A stretch of 64,000 nucleotides of DNA, taken from the NCBI GenBank assembly GCA_026419785.1, contig JAODTK010005309.1:62001-126000 (forward strand), read 5' to 3'. Below are positions 48,421 to 60,379 of the stretch, one piece after another; the first letter of the stretch is position 1, and each line of letters begins with the position of its first letter. Origin of the DNA: Sclerodactyla briareus. Its lineage: Eukaryota; Echinodermata; Holothuroidea; Dendrochirotida; Sclerodactylidae. The notes under the pieces were generated by a model that had not been told where the DNA came from, made no database searches, and saw only the letters and a program-made list of their open reading frames with translations. Position numbers and translations under genes: made by a program.

Positions 48421-48579
48421 GCATCATGGACCTCCACAAGAAAAATAGAGAGAACATACTCAAACTAATCAAAAGACTTACAACAAATTATCCTTGCTGC
48501 TATTATGATTTTCTCTGGGATATTCTCATCCCGGAATTCCACACAACTGATTCTGCTGAAATTGGTCTGAGAGTCTGAT

Positions 48580-50455
48580 TGCCTGAATGAAAAAACAAAG
48601 AGTGCGTTTTTGTTGACTGTTAGATGAGAGAATTTTTGCACAATGATGATTCGAATGCAAAAGGGGTCATGTGATCAGTAATCAGCTGTGTTGTCGAGGG
48701 GAATGTAACTTTGTATACAAAATCAGTTGCTAGCAGTGGGCTTGGGCCTAACTATCCGTTCCTCTCAGGGACTTGACTGTTAGATGATGTAATAGTGTAA
48801 CATGACTCATCAGCCAATCAGGTCCCTTATTGAAGGCTATGACATAATTATCTAACAGTAACAATCAAATGAAATGCAACCCAAGTATCAAAAGTGAAGT
48901 CATTATAAAATGACTGTTGGTATTCAGCATTTTGCAAATAATGCACCACCTCTCCAACCAAAATTATGAAGCTTTTTTTTTCCTCTTGAACTGAAGCAGA
49001 CACATTCTCTCAGCCCTGAAAGAATCTACAGAAGGTAACTACCATTATGTTACTATCAAAATACCTATACACAGGGCGACACTATAGAATTGAATCATTG
49101 ATGAACATGCAAGGCACAATCGCAATGGGCCCCATTTTTCACTCCGGGCCTCTCTTCAGGCTAGGTCACACTTTAATACGCGATTTCAAAGATGAATAAC
49201 AGATACGGGCTTCTTCACATTCAACAAACTTGCAAATGTTTACTTGTTATTTCCTGACATCCTTCTTTGACCCTGTCCCCTCGGGTAAATCAGTCTCCGA
49301 AAGATCTTCGGCATTTAATGTTCCCTGTTTAAAAAAAAAGACGAATATAAAATGAAAGTATGCGGGAAACATTCTTTTTGTTGCGAATGGTGCAGTAGCT
49401 CACCTTGTAATGCCTAGTAGTCAATTTATGATGAAGAGAATACTTTCTATATATTCCAATGATACCTATCACGTATCTTGAACATTTGAGCAACTTCCAA
49501 AATAAGCATGAGTGCATAATGGCCCAAAACGGACCCCCTGGAATGAGCTTTGACAAATCAATTCCTGAACCATCAACCTAAACACTGGTCTGTGATGCTG
49601 GCCCAGCTTTCATGATCATCAATCTACGCTGAGGAGGACCAACTGATTGACTAATTGAACAAAATGGCCGAACTGACCCCTAGATGTACTTTACTTCAAA
49701 TTCTTGATGTCCCCATATGAACCACATCATAACAATCTGATCAACTTTCTTTTTCTTGTATATCTGATCTATTCTGTTAGTCGTAGAAGCCCTCACCTTT
49801 CACACGAATGGCGGTAAGTGACCCCTAGGTGACCTTTGACCTCAAATTGACAAACACCCCAAATGTACATGTTTCAGACAAAATTTGCAGACAAGAGAAT
49901 CAGCCTTTTTATGGGATATGGTAACCTTCCCTGCGCTGGTAGGTATGATTTAAAAAAAACAAAAAAACCTCTAAACATTCAAGATAGGCTATAGTGAAGC
50001 GAATGGACCAATTAGTGTTCATGCGAATTTTGTCTCAATGATCTCTTCAAACATTGTCACACTATTCATAGCAGTTATTGTAAGAGAGTGCTCTTTATTC
50101 TAACAAATTGCTTTGCCTTTGGTCTGGGCTCCATAATTTACCAAAAGGATTCTATTATGTCAATTGGTGAATCACACACACCCCCCATCGTCTCCTAATG
50201 CAATGTAAGATATTTGAGAGAACCCACAATCAAGCAGGCAGAGAAAAACATCATCAGTGAATTCACCTACCTACTTTGCAATCTGAATTAAGCCCATCAT
50301 GGATTCTGAAACCCTGTAACTGATGTAAATACTTCATTTCAATATACATACTGTAGTAGAAATCAGGAAATGAAGATCTATTACCAATATCAACTTACAC
50401 CATTGCTTATTTTGGGGATAATCAACGGGCGAGCATGTTTTTTCTACTGGATAAT
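48580..50455. other. No gene recognised
   Basis: AT-rich. Degenerate TGACC repeats lie at 49590-49870. Nothing else assigned. Confidence 0.35.
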
Positions 50456-50459
50456 GCAT

Positions 50460-50870
50460 GACCATGGGTTAATTCAAGCGATGTACGAGGCCTCAGCCCG
50501 AGTGCATTTAGCGTTAAAATACCCCCGAGGAGTGCATTGTCAAATGGATAAACCACAATCGACCATTGATTAATCCCATTTATTCATACAACGCAATTAG
50601 TTGGAATATTGCATCAAACGACCCTCCTTTTACCACTTTATGATGAAATATGAACCCCCGATGACATTGCAAAGAGCCTTGTACATGCGCCAATAAATTA
50701 ACATCAACAGCAACGCGCTTCCAACTCCATCAGGAAATACAAGTGCACACAAAGCGCATGGCCAAATGTCTATGCCAGGACTTCTCATTTGGCCGCGTGC
50801 ACCACTTGTGGAGCTTTGAGTTATTCCAAATGGCACGCAACGAACTGGCATGGAATTTTTCAAAATAAAG
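50460..50870 (-). repeat. Dispersed repeat copy B
   Basis: Minus-strand relative of 38860-39490 (shared GGCTCTTTGCAATGTCATCG, TGATGCAATATT, TGCACTCCTCGG, ATCGCTTGAATTAACCC). About 20-30% of positions appear to differ by eye. Confidence 0.55.
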
Positions 50871-51417
50871 ATAATATCTTCATAATAGGGGGCAAAATCC
50901 CATGTCTCCTCCGCGCAGGATTTTCTGACCTCTATTATGATTTAATCCCAATTTTTTTTCTGCAACGGAGGTTGTTGCCTACTCGATGCGACAATGGACT
51001 AAGCTAAAACCGAACAACCATTAACATTAGGCAAGATGTTTGCTTCCTTTCCTTGGAAAAGTTGTCGGACGTTCCCACATATTAGAGAGAAGCTGGAGGA
51101 GTGCTCATTAGTGAGGATCAGTATTGTAGAAGGAATCCGATTACTGGTTGTATTACACTCACCTCACGAAGATATCCCCACTGATGTTCTTCCCTGGTTT
51201 CTTGTAGTGCTGAAGATGTTTGACTTGCTTCTTTTCCTTGTCTGTTTTTTGTCATCCTTGTGTCACACCAGTCGATGAGCTGCTAGCTCTTTATTCAGTG
51301 AGAGGAAACCATTGTTTGTAAGGGCACACTGACATTGTGAATGATTGAAATAACCATACCTGAATGGACGGATGAACAAACCGAAAGACGAATACAACAA
51401 CAAACGAACAAACAATG

Positions 51418-51530
51418 GTAAGAATAAAATAAATAATTGAATGAAGGAGAATAAATGATTAAAAAAATATATATATAAATAAATGACTATAAATAAATAA
51501 AAATAAGTGAATAAATAAATAAATGATGGA
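51418..51530. repeat. (AAAT)n-type simple repeat
   Basis: Interrupted AAAT/AATA runs with a short (TA)n core near 51468. Confidence 0.9.
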
Positions 51531-53105
51531 CATTCTAATCCACCTGAGGATATGTCTTGATGTACGATGCAGGTTCGTGCAATGGTCAAAACATATTGAC
51601 ACATTCATGTCTGGGTCTCGGAGTTCCTAAGACATATCCTTTGTCCCCAACCCAACCAAAAGAGGTAAATTTAAATATGCTAAATGGTTCATCCTAGTTC
51701 ACAACAAGTGATCATCACGAATGGAGGGAACGTTGGTGGGGTCAACTCCTACAACTGCTATAAGGCTGTGGATACTGCTAGATAAAGCTCAGAGAAAGAA
51801 ATGGGCAGCAAACCAATTAATTAAATTGAATCAGGCAGGGTCCCTCACCGTAAGGCTTTCTGGTGGTATCCTCACTCCATTGAGATATTCTTGAACTCGG
51901 CTGTGTGGTATCATCAACTTCTCCTTATGTTCCACCAATCGAGATGAGGTCTTTGTGGCTCCCAAATCATTTCTTAGATTTGATAACGGAGTGTACACTC
52001 TTCTGGAAGGACTTTGTAGGACTCTTCTGGAGAGAAGGGCAAAGTATGAAATGAGTCCAATTTCACAGTTCCTGATGAAATCTGACTGCCTGGAACAGAG
52101 TAACAGGCCAGGTCATAATATGTGTGAGAGTAGGTACGGAGGTAAACATTGATTGTCACACATCCACACATGTATAGAAGCAATCTTACTGAGGGTTGGC
52201 CATCCATGAGGGGGGGGGGGCAGGGGGATATTCATTATCCAAGTTATGGTGGCTATATAAGCCTTGCAGTCATCAACCCCACACCATGTTGTCTTGCAGA
52301 GACTGAAAACCTGGCCGCAAGCTTCAAGAGACTTCCCTGCAACCAGGTTTCAGACATTCCTGAGAGGAAATGTTACTTGCAAATATGATAGCTGCATGAA
52401 TATTGGATGTTTATTTTAGTAGGTAACTTTGAACCTTTGTTTGAATTGCCTCATCCTATAAAACATCGGCGATCGACCAAAAGTGTCTCGCCTGGTTGAA
52501 CGATCGTGGTTTCTATTATTCACTACACTACACACTATACACAACCAACTAGTTCATGCAGACCATTGTCATGTCAAACGAACATCACATATTTTCACAT
52601 ATAACACATAAAAATTCCTAACAATTCCTAAAATAACTGACCAATATTGTTTGACTCTTATTACAAAAGAACCTTAATTGTTTTTTCTTCTTCAAGGCCC
52701 ACACCCCCACTCTTCTCTCCACAAATACCCAAATTTGACCAAGTTTCATCGCTCGTCAACTCACTTCTTTGACCAAAATCCAACTTGAAATGCTCTAAAT
52801 CCCCTTAGCAACCCCCTTTGCCTTTTAAAATCATTTCCTCATTATTCATTGCCTTTCATTTTCCAAGCACCAGGAACATGCCATCACCCCCTGCCAGGCA
52901 GGCAAACCACCCTACCCGCTTCCCCCCACACACCAACAAACTATCCCGACGCAGCAGTCAAGGATGTCCAAATATATATCTTTAGGAAACCTCCACATTT
53001 GTCCCCAGTTCCCAGGCAAGAAGAGAGGAAAGAAAAATGTTACAGTATTTTGAAGGTCTAATCAAGCTGATCAAATTGGTTTGGGTAAGAGAGGGTTTGC
53101 TTGTG
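51531..53105. other. No gene recognised
   Basis: Short frames only. A segment at 52295-52390 reads ETENLAASFKRLPCNQVSDI after a TCTTGCAG acceptor-like site, but it is too short to support a call. G-run at 52211. Confidence 0.3.
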
Positions 53106-53109
53106 GGCA

Positions 53110-53550
53110 GCTTATAACAGCACAATTGTCACAGGGGCTATGGTTTACTCGTTCCTCAGTGCTTTATTTCTAACAGGAGAAGCTATTATATGATGGAATT
53201 CAATCAAATTCATGAACATCAAACACATCAGATCCAGAAAAATGTTAACGGACCATACCTACTGAGTTTGGCGAAATTTTATTACCAAGTTGGAAATTGG
53301 AATAAATTATGCAATTAGGCACATACAATGAGCTTATAACAGCAGTAAAATTGTCACAGGGGCTATGGTTTACTCGTTCCTCAGTGCTTATTGTAACAGA
53401 AACTATTATATGATGGAATTCAATTCAATCAAATTAATTGACATCAAACACATCAGATCCAGAAAATTTTTAATGGCCCATACCTACTGAGTTTGGCGAA
53501 ATTCTTACCCAGTTGGAAATTGATATATTATGCAAATTAGGCACATACAA
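53110..53550. repeat. Tandem duplication, about 222 bp, 2 copies
   Basis: Blocks TTGTCACAGGGGCTATGG, TTTACTCGTTCCTCAGTGCT, TATTATATGATGGAATTC, CAAACACATCAGATCCAGAA and CATACCTACTGAGTTTGGCG each occur twice, about 222 bp apart. Divergence is low and indel-weighted. A related degenerate repeat continues to about 53960. Confidence 0.9.
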
Positions 53551-54214
53551 TGACCTCTACTGACCCCAGCTGTTACCTTCAAAATGATCAGGATCAAAGG
53601 TGATCACATCTACCAATTTTGTGGAATCAACACTTTTCAAAATTGCATAAAAATGGCAAATAGACCAATTAAATGACTCCAGTGACCCCGACGTCACTTC
53701 ATTTTCCTCGGGAACCTTGGTAGACCACATCACCAGTTCATGAAAATTCCCGATCGAACGTGAAGAAATTTGCATAAATTATGACAAACTTAACCACTTA
53801 ATTAGCATATTTTCGGCTGAAAATCTAATCAGTTCATCTACCTGTCATCCAGGTCCTACATCACTGTAATCACATACGGTTCTTGCGTAATCTTGCTACT
53901 GAGCCAAACCTAAATTACATAAAATACGCTTAATTACCCACTTAATTAATGACTTTGCTGCCCAATCTAATCAATCGTGTACACCCAACCCCGGTTCTAC
54001 ACAAAACAATTTCGTCATAATCGGCGGAATCGGCTCACGGTTTGTGAGAAGCCCTGGCTACCGAGAATTGTGATATACACCACACACACACACCGCCACC
54101 GCCAAAGTGACCCACTAAGTCTCTTCCTGAATTTCATTCATGCGAGACACAACAGAAAAGGATGCATTGTGACTGCTTTTGTTGTTGTTTTAGTTGTTGT
54201 TGGAGTGGATTAGG

Positions 54215-54410
54215 TTTTGTTAGGTATTATCCAGGAGTCGGTACTGTTAAGCTTTCAGGTATTGTGGCGGTTAACCGAGGTAACCAATACTGTCTGGTAA
54301 TATTGTTTGGTCAGGTATTATTAGGTGGTTCAGGTATTTATTGGGTTTCAGGTATTATTGGTGGTCTGGTAATATTCGTTTGTCAGGTATCATCGGGTTA
54401 TTATAGACAA
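54215..54410. repeat. CAGGTATT minisatellite, about 20-25 bp unit
   Basis: Repeated CAGGTATTATTGGTGGT-type motifs, seven or more imperfect copies. Confidence 0.75.
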
Positions 54411-54499
54411 AATCGTTGTCATGATTGGATACTTCTGTGCTTATTCCCTGTTTAAACCTTTTACTGAGACTACTCATCTATGCACCCATTTCTGTGTTT

Positions 54500-54608
54500 C
54501 TATTTCTTTGTTCTGAGCTGGTGCCTGGTGGATCTCCTCCCTCCAGTCCTCTGCCGATCACCGCCCTTCTGTTTTTTCTTCTCAATTTTCTTCTTCGAGG
54601 ATGAATTT
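54500..54608 (-). CDS. Candidate Lys-rich terminal exon
   Basis: On the minus strand, acceptor-like CCACATTGGCCAG is followed by one frame reading NSSSKKKIEKKKQKGGDRQR then TGGRRSTRHQLRTKK and a TAG stop. The exon takes one leftover base at its start. The run of basic residues resembles a nuclear-localisation-type C-terminus. It is downstream of, and on the same strand as, the multi-exon gene at 56.4-64 kb, so it could be that gene's last exon. The link is inference: no exon directly upstream with a matching two-base phase was found. Confidence 0.35.
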
Positions 54609-55254
54609 CTGGCCAATGTGGAATCCTATGGTGGAAGAACGTTTGCATGAATCGTAAATTCAGGCAGAAAAGGAAACATTATCTCAATCCACCCCATGAC
54701 ATTTTCAAGAAACAGCAATGCAAGTGTTCATTTACTGCATCAATCAACCTCAAGAAATTGTGACCGCCAATATCTACCTCTCATTCATGCTTAGGCCTTC
54801 TGTCCATCAGAAGATTGACCCATGCCTGGAAGAAATTATTAAATGTGATTAATCAATTATGGTCTACTGACCATGTTTCATCCTGGTGTGAACAAAGTTG
54901 AAATAATGGAGAATGCGTAAGGTTCGACAAATAAATGATTTGTGATTGCTCACATATGTTTCACACTATATAAGGCTCTCGATGTAGTCAATGCACTTTC
55001 TTATAATCTTATTTATGAGGCACCCTCTAACCAGACGATTAAACCTATACAAGGTCTGACAAAGGTGCGGACCTGGACAATGCACTTTTTTGTGTCACTC
55101 GTGATCCTTCACCAGGCATGTGAATAAAGCCTGACTCACGCTGTATGGAATTTGTTCTCCCGCAACGTGCAAACAGCTTACCGGTCTGCCAACAGTTTCC
55201 TGTCTGTGTGGCAGTGCGATGTGAAGTGATGACCGCGAGGCCGTTACCGCAGCG

Positions 55255-55640
55255 AGTGGCCAACCCGCCGTAAGCCTTGCAAGTTCAATTGCAAGGTTTT
55301 GAACGAGTTCAAAAATGTTTAGGGATTCCACAAGGCCAACGTAGTTTTTTGTGAGGGCAATCATATAATTGAAAGTTGGGCGACTGGAAGTAGTACTGTT
55401 CATGCTTTGTACAACTTTCTTCAGCAGTTCTTGGAAGGCATTCACGCAGTACCTTTGAAATGAACATATCTCTGTCTGTGTTCTTCAGCAAAGTTCTCCA
55501 GTGCGTGTCCCAAAACAATATGGCCACCATTCGCGAAAGCTTACGGTCGATTGCACAATCAACTCTAAGCTTGTGCAAGCGGCCAGAAATTTTGCAGGCG
55601 GTGAGGTGAGGTAGGCTTAAAGCCATGCCTCCATTCGGGC
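55255..55640 (-). CDS. Candidate exon with one frame change; unassigned
   Basis: Minus-strand protein-like sequence. One frame gives LPHLTACKISGRLHKLRVDC, AIDRKLSRMVAILFWDTHW and RTLLKNTDRDMFISK. Near 55450 the frame changes by one base and continues CVNAFQELLKKVVQSMNSTT, SSRPTFNYMIALTKNYVGLV and ESLNIFELVQNLAIELARL. The helical, hydrophobic-patterned composition argues for real coding sequence. The join may be an indel error or true decay. No family recognised. It lies between the Lys-rich terminal exon and the 56.4 kb exon on the same strand, so it may be part of that gene or a relic of another. Confidence 0.4.
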
Positions 55641-56410
55641 AGTACCTCCACTGGTGGAAAATCTAGTATTCACTGGCAGACGGCATATATTCCCGTCTCG
55701 TCATGATCAAGCACATGATCCCTCTCCCGCGCTGACTCTGGTGACCCCACCCAGAAAGCCACCTTACCCCTGAGTGGAGAGACAATACACTGTATGGTGC
55801 TAACCTCAGGAAATGTGTAGTATTATACATGTCACACTAACACATGTCAATTGCATGTGATCAGTCACTTATTGACTTGGATTGCAACATAAAAGTAGTG
55901 ACAGCTAGTAACATACAGCTGTACAATCTAACTTCATCCAGTTTCATGGGGGTGGTAGGATTCAGCTCTCGCTTGCAGCACTGGCACCGTGAGGATTGGT
56001 TGGAGCAGAATTCTACAGGGAGTATGCACTTTTCTTCTTGTTTTCTAGACATGTGTGGCCCCGGGACCTAGGCCTCTCCACAATTTTGTAAAATGTGGTG
56101 TGAAAACCTTTGATGGAATAGTGTTCCATTTTAATAACACCTGCGCATCAGCACCCATCAGTAAAATCTTACCTGGGACTAAAGTTGTGCTCCAGCTTGG
56201 TAGTGAGTCACAAATTATTCGGTTAACTTTTAGCTTTAAACCATTGAAATGTTTCAAAATTTCCTTCTATTTGATCTTGAGACATGAAGGTGGAAACCCA
56301 AAGCCGTGATGCCTTGTGTACTTGTGGAAGCCCTAAAAAATTGCACACACCGACTATACAAGGTGATTCAAATACTTGTAACAAAACACACAAATATTTG
56401 TTGTTCTGAC
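55641..56410. other. Intron or spacer
   Basis: Short frames on both strands (55844-56309) without splice support or family motif. Confidence 0.3.
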
Positions 56411-56649
56411 CTGTTTTGCAGTGACATTGTTAGGGAGCCGTCGACTGCTGAAGGCTGAGGTGGGTTCGGTTGGTACTGAAAGGGCCGACTCGGAGCTCTT
56501 GATCAAGCTTGTGGCGTCAATCTTGATACTGGACATGCCGAACCTGGGGCGGGGTGCTACTTTCTGCTCCACAACGGTCGGTACAGTTGTTCCTTTCTGC
56601 TGGACATTCCCTTGTACTGCCAGTTTGACTGATGCCAGAGCTGCCTCAG
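56411..56649 (-). CDS. Exon of unassigned minus-strand gene
   Basis: 239 bp exon, acceptor CATTCTAG/CT, donor CAAAACAG/GTCAGA. It reads EAALASVKLAVQGNVQQKGT, TVPTVVEQKVAPRPRFGMSS, IKIDATSLIKSSESALSVPT and EPTSAFSSRRLPNNVTAKQ without a stop. The other two frames contain stops. It starts with two leftover bases, exactly what the exon at 56935-56990 supplies (ending in one base), giving Ala at the junction. It ends in phase 0. Ser/Val/Pro-rich, with no domain I recognise. This is the longest clean exon of the gene. Confidence 0.6.
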
Positions 56650-56934
56650 CTAGAATGTTGACAAAAAAAGATCAGCAAGATTTTGACGAGTGGTACTAGG
56701 CCCATCTACGTACCATCAGGCTCAATAATTTGACCCTTAGAATTTTCTCCCATCCTATTTACGGTATCTACAATTTTTCCACTCAGTCTCACCCAACACG
56801 TTATCTTGGATTGTTACAACAGATGAGGTTGATATTTTATGCAACAAAGAAGATGCAGTTTATGAAGAGAAATGAAATCAGTGCCTATAATTTGCTCAGA
56901 GGAATACACTCTTTTTCATGACATTAAAACCTAC

Positions 56935-56990
56935 CCTTGGGTTTCTGCACTGAAATGCTTGAGTCAACCATAGTTGGTAGATGTGGAGTA
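56935..56990 (-). CDS. Short exon of the same minus-strand gene
   Basis: 56 bp exon, acceptor CTGCTGCCGCAG/T, strong donor CCAAGG/GTAGGT. It reads TPHLPTMVDSSISVQKPK and ends with one base that completes the first codon of the 56411-56649 exon. A competing longer frame (VERKPADITTAAAVLHIYQL) fits the donor less well in phase. Confidence 0.45.
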
Positions 56991-57314
56991 CTGCGGCAGC
57001 AGTGGTTATATCTGCTGGTTTTCTCTCAACTACGGTCATCGATAGTGTGTACAGATCATAGTGAGTGATCTTGACTATAGATGACGTCTAAATCCGACAG
57101 ACAGTCAAAAATTCAAATGCCCAAATTTTTTGTTCTCAGAGATTTTCTTTAGAAGAGAGGGGAATATCTCATTTTTGTTTGCAGGGCTAATAATAGTCTG
57201 TATAAGCATGGCACAGGAAACCCAATCACTGAGTGAATCGGATGTTTTTCAATGTGCTCAGACCACATGAACAATTCAAGCAGAATGAACTCTGAATTGC
57301 CTCTTAATCCTCAC

Positions 57315-57392
57315 CTTGAGCATCCTTTCGTTTCTGATCATCATCTCTGTCCGGGTCAGAACTTCTGCTTCAGATTCTGTTTCACTTTCTCT
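57315..57392 (-). CDS. Acidic exon of the same minus-strand gene
   Basis: 78 bp, 26 codons, acceptor TCCTTCTAG/AG, donor CTCAAG/GTGAGG. It reads RESETESEAEVLTRTEMM then IRNERMLK. Phase 0 at both ends, and the only open frame. The neighbouring exons found so far do not match it in phase, so at least one exon on either side is missing from this list. Confidence 0.5.
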
Positions 57393-57589
57393 CTAGAAGG
57401 ATCACATCATTATAATCAATATTAACAACGGCACAAATTGACATTCTGAAATATTAGGCACACATTCTGAAATATAAGCCAGTTCGTAGTTCTAAGTTCT
57501 AATGCTCACCACAGAACAGTTCGGGAGAAAGAAAGAAAGAAATAGACGAGACTCGGTTCGATTCTCCCCATAGCAATATCGTTAAGCTT

Positions 57590-57860
57590 TATTTTAAACG
57601 GTACCACTTTTGAAAACGCAACCAATTCATCCCATGTTTTCGGATGTTATTGCTGATAGTGATGGGGGGCAGGGAAGGAAGGGAAATCTGTAACGTTTTT
57701 GTGATGGCAGGATTCGTAATTTTCGGCAGGGGAGTTTTTGAAGATCATTCTGCACACTGTACGTTCAACGCTGAACTGTGGTCATTCCCCTATGACCTTT
57801 GACACAATATCATTATCATTTCATTAACTGTAACTCCCAGACTTGCTTTCTAGACCCAGT
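57590..57860 (+). repeat. Direct repeat, copy 1 (intronic)
   Basis: Matches 58305-58560 through AAACGCAACCAA-CATGTTTTC, GGAAATCTGT, GGCAGGATT-GTAATTTTCGGCAGGGGAGTTT and CTGCACACTGTAC. Overall identity is roughly three quarters by eye. Confidence 0.7.
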
Positions 57861-58304
57861 GAACCGTTTCAGAGATCCATCTGCTATCAGCCAATAGCAA
57901 TCAATCATCCTGTTCATGAATAAAAAGTTTGACTTGCTAATGAGCAATATATATATTAGTCATACTGTTCATTAATATACAACTTTAAGCACATAAAAGA
58001 TGTCTTACTGTTCCCAATGATACATGGTCCTGGCATACATAGAGGCAACATCATGGATAAATTTTACGCTAGGCAATAGCAACAACATGGCTATTTACAG
58101 ATAACATAACTGTTGTTCCTAATGGCACAGATAGCTATGGTAGTACACGATATTGGGGATATTTTGCCAAACATCCACCCCCTACATCTACCCCATCTAC
58201 ATCTATACCCCTAACCTTAAACTTATAAGCCGTTTGTGGTTGTAAGTGGCTTGCCCAATTCGGGGAATAGACAGATTCCTCCCAGAGCATACCGTTACAA
58301 GCCT

Positions 58305-58560
58305 ATTTTTAAACTGTCACCACTGTTTGAAACGCAACCAACCCTGCCATGTTTTTCAATGTTTATTGTTGTAAGTATGGGGGAAATCTGTTTTGTGTTG
58401 TTCCGCTTTGTGTTGGCAGGATTTGTGACTTTCAGCAGGGGAGTTTCGGAAGATCGTTTCTGCACACTGTACCTCAATTTGCACTGCCCATCGTTCCCGT
58501 TGACTTTGAACCCTATAATTATCATCTCATTAAACTGTATCTCCGAACTGGTTTATTCCT
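58305..58560 (+). repeat. Direct repeat, copy 2 (intronic)
   Basis: Second copy of the repeat at 57590-57860, same orientation, about 710 bp apart. No coding potential is shared between copies. Confidence 0.7.
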
Positions 58561-58851
58561 AACCATGGAGGGTACTCATCTGGAAGGTTTTGTCCAGTAC
58601 GGGAGATCTATTAGCTCAGTACCAGGGCCTCCAACTAGAACCCATTAATGGGAGTTCTTAATATTTCACCCTACTCAGGTTTATAATTTTTGTTTACTAA
58701 CATGGTGTGAAACATGATGAAAATATTTTAGACATTCACTTCAACAAGGCAAACCTAGATGACTAGTTTACTCTTCCAACAAATGAAATATTGCACTTAG
58801 TTCAAGCCATCATTGCTCCGCAAATGTATCTAAAATATCTTAACGAGTCAA

Positions 58852-58970
58852 GACTCGAGTCACTACTTTTCGATATGAATTGACTCGAGAGACTTTGTGG
58901 AGATTTTCCCCACTGAAACAGTACAGTGACTCGAGTCACATGAATCTCTATAAGTCAATGACTCGAGTCA
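58852..58970. repeat. Cluster of TGACTCGAGTCA palindromes
   Basis: GACTCGAGTC at 58852-58861, partial TGACTCGAG at 58881, full 12 bp palindromes at 58927-58938 and 58959-58970, and flanking GAGTCA/TGACTC halves at 58844 and 58981. No longer repeat unit explains them. Confidence 0.8.
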
Positions 58971-59235
58971 TGATATTTAGTGACTCATTACGACACGGCT
59001 ATACAAGGCAACTCAGCTCATGAATCATTGTCAAAATGTTTCCATAAAATATCAGAATATAAGTGAGTGATGTAGATTGAAAAGAAGATGAACAATCACA
59101 TTGTTCAATATTATAAAACTGGGACCACAAACGTCTAGTGTGAGTCCTAAACTGATTAAAAAAATTGAACAATAGGACTGAGCAGCAACCATAGATGTGA
59201 ACAACAATATCACATGCATTGCCAAATATGTTCAC

Positions 59236-59322
59236 CGAGAGCCCTCCCATCTGGTTGCCATATATAGGTCGCCACACATGAACAAAAGTGTCCAAAGAGC
59301 TCTAACTTTTCGAACTTTGTAG
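59236..59322 (-). CDS. Exon of the same minus-strand gene
   Basis: Acceptor ACTGAATTTTTCAG/CT with a good pyrimidine tract. It reads TKFEKLELFGHFCSC then VATYIWQPDGRAL, with possible donor CTCTCG/GTGAAC. It starts with two leftover bases and so matches the one-base end of the 59395-59536 exon, giving SLT-A-TKFEKL. The donor is the weak point: the frame stays open to a TGA about 30 bp further on. Confidence 0.45.
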
Positions 59323-59394
59323 CTGAAAAATTCAGTTTTATTCTTGTGGAAGACTGATTAGCTGATCCCTGTGTTCCTAGTACTAATTGGGTAC

Positions 59395-59536
59395 CTGTGA
59401 GTGATACGAGTACAGCTGTGGTGCTGTATTGACTGCTGTCACTTCTTCCCAGATTGTCAGAGAACACGGTTCCTATAGTCAGGGTACTATCTGTAAAGAT
59501 TCTGACCACTTCAGTGGGAGTACGCCATATCAAGCC
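59395..59536 (-). CDS. Exon of the same minus-strand gene
   Basis: 142 bp, acceptor AGTATTTTTCAG/GG, donor CTCACAG/GTACCC. It reads GLIWRTPTEVVRIFTDSTLT, IGTVFSDNLGRSDSSQYSTT and AVLVSLT in one open frame. It begins in phase 0, matching the phase-0 end of the 59607-59775 exon only 70 bp away. Ends with one base. Ser/Thr-rich; no known motif. Confidence 0.55.
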
Positions 59537-59606
59537 CTGAAAAATACTTTTATTACCATTCTTCACAAAAGATTGAAAATGATAGCTTTGCTACAAATGA
59601 TCTCAC

Positions 59607-59775
59607 CTCTGAAAGATTTAATTCTGTTGGTGTCGAGGGAGGTGAGGGTGTCGGGGAGGGGCCGGGTGAGACACCAAACTCTGGTAAGCTGAAGTGGTCC
59701 AGAGACTGCAAGGCCTTTCTGGTCTTACCACCTCTAGCAGCAACTTGCCTGCCTTCCTCCTGCTGACAACAGCGA
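59607..59775 (-). CDS. Pro/Ser-rich exon of the same minus-strand gene
   Basis: 169 bp, acceptor TTTTTCAACAG/T, donor TCAGAG/GTGAGA. It reads RCCQQEEGRQVAARGGKTRK, ALQSLDHFSLPEFGVSPGPS and PTPSPPSTPTELNLSE. The other frames hit stops. The SPGPSPTPSPPSTPTE tract suggests a disordered region with possible SH3-binding or proline-directed phosphorylation sites, which is inference. Confidence 0.6.
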
Positions 59776-60379
59776 CTGTTGAAAAATAGATCAGTGTTAT
59801 GAGGTAGTGTTCACACTTCGGAAGAAGAAAAAATGTACAGAGACTTTGAAGTCCTTTGCATTAAGGGCGCAGCCGCAGCCACTGCCAGAAGTTGGTAGGA
59901 AGAACTCGGAACATCTTTCGGGGCCAGGAGCGAGGAGTAGAAGCAGTGCAGAGATTAAAAAATGATAGGTACGGATGGGCCTCTTTCAAAGTTGGGGGGC
60001 CACAACTCGAGTGCCTCCCCTCCCCTTCCCGCCGTATGGCTTGGTAGGAGATAGAATAAATTCAACAGCATAATCATAAGTTGGTTCTTCCTTTTATAAC
60101 AAAGCCTAGGTTCTGCCCTGTTAGTGTATGCAGTGCACACAGGCCACTGCACTGATCATAGATTAGACACTGTTGTCTCACAAACAGTAGCAAACTAGTG
60201 GTGTCACAAGATGAGAACTCAGCAATTAACTGCAGCAGCATATGCCCACAGCTGGACCTAAGGTAGGGAGAGCAAATAAGGATGAAGAGTACAGCAAGAA
60301 AGAAGACAACAGCTAAAATGATTGTTAAATTTATTAGTACAATGTCCACTGGAATAGAGTCTTCTTGAAGTGCCCACAA

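Noticed and set aside
52295-52390. Plus-strand exon ETENLAASFKRLPCNQVSDI
   Set aside because: Acceptor-like start, but the sequence is short, no donor is convincing, and no neighbouring exon matches.
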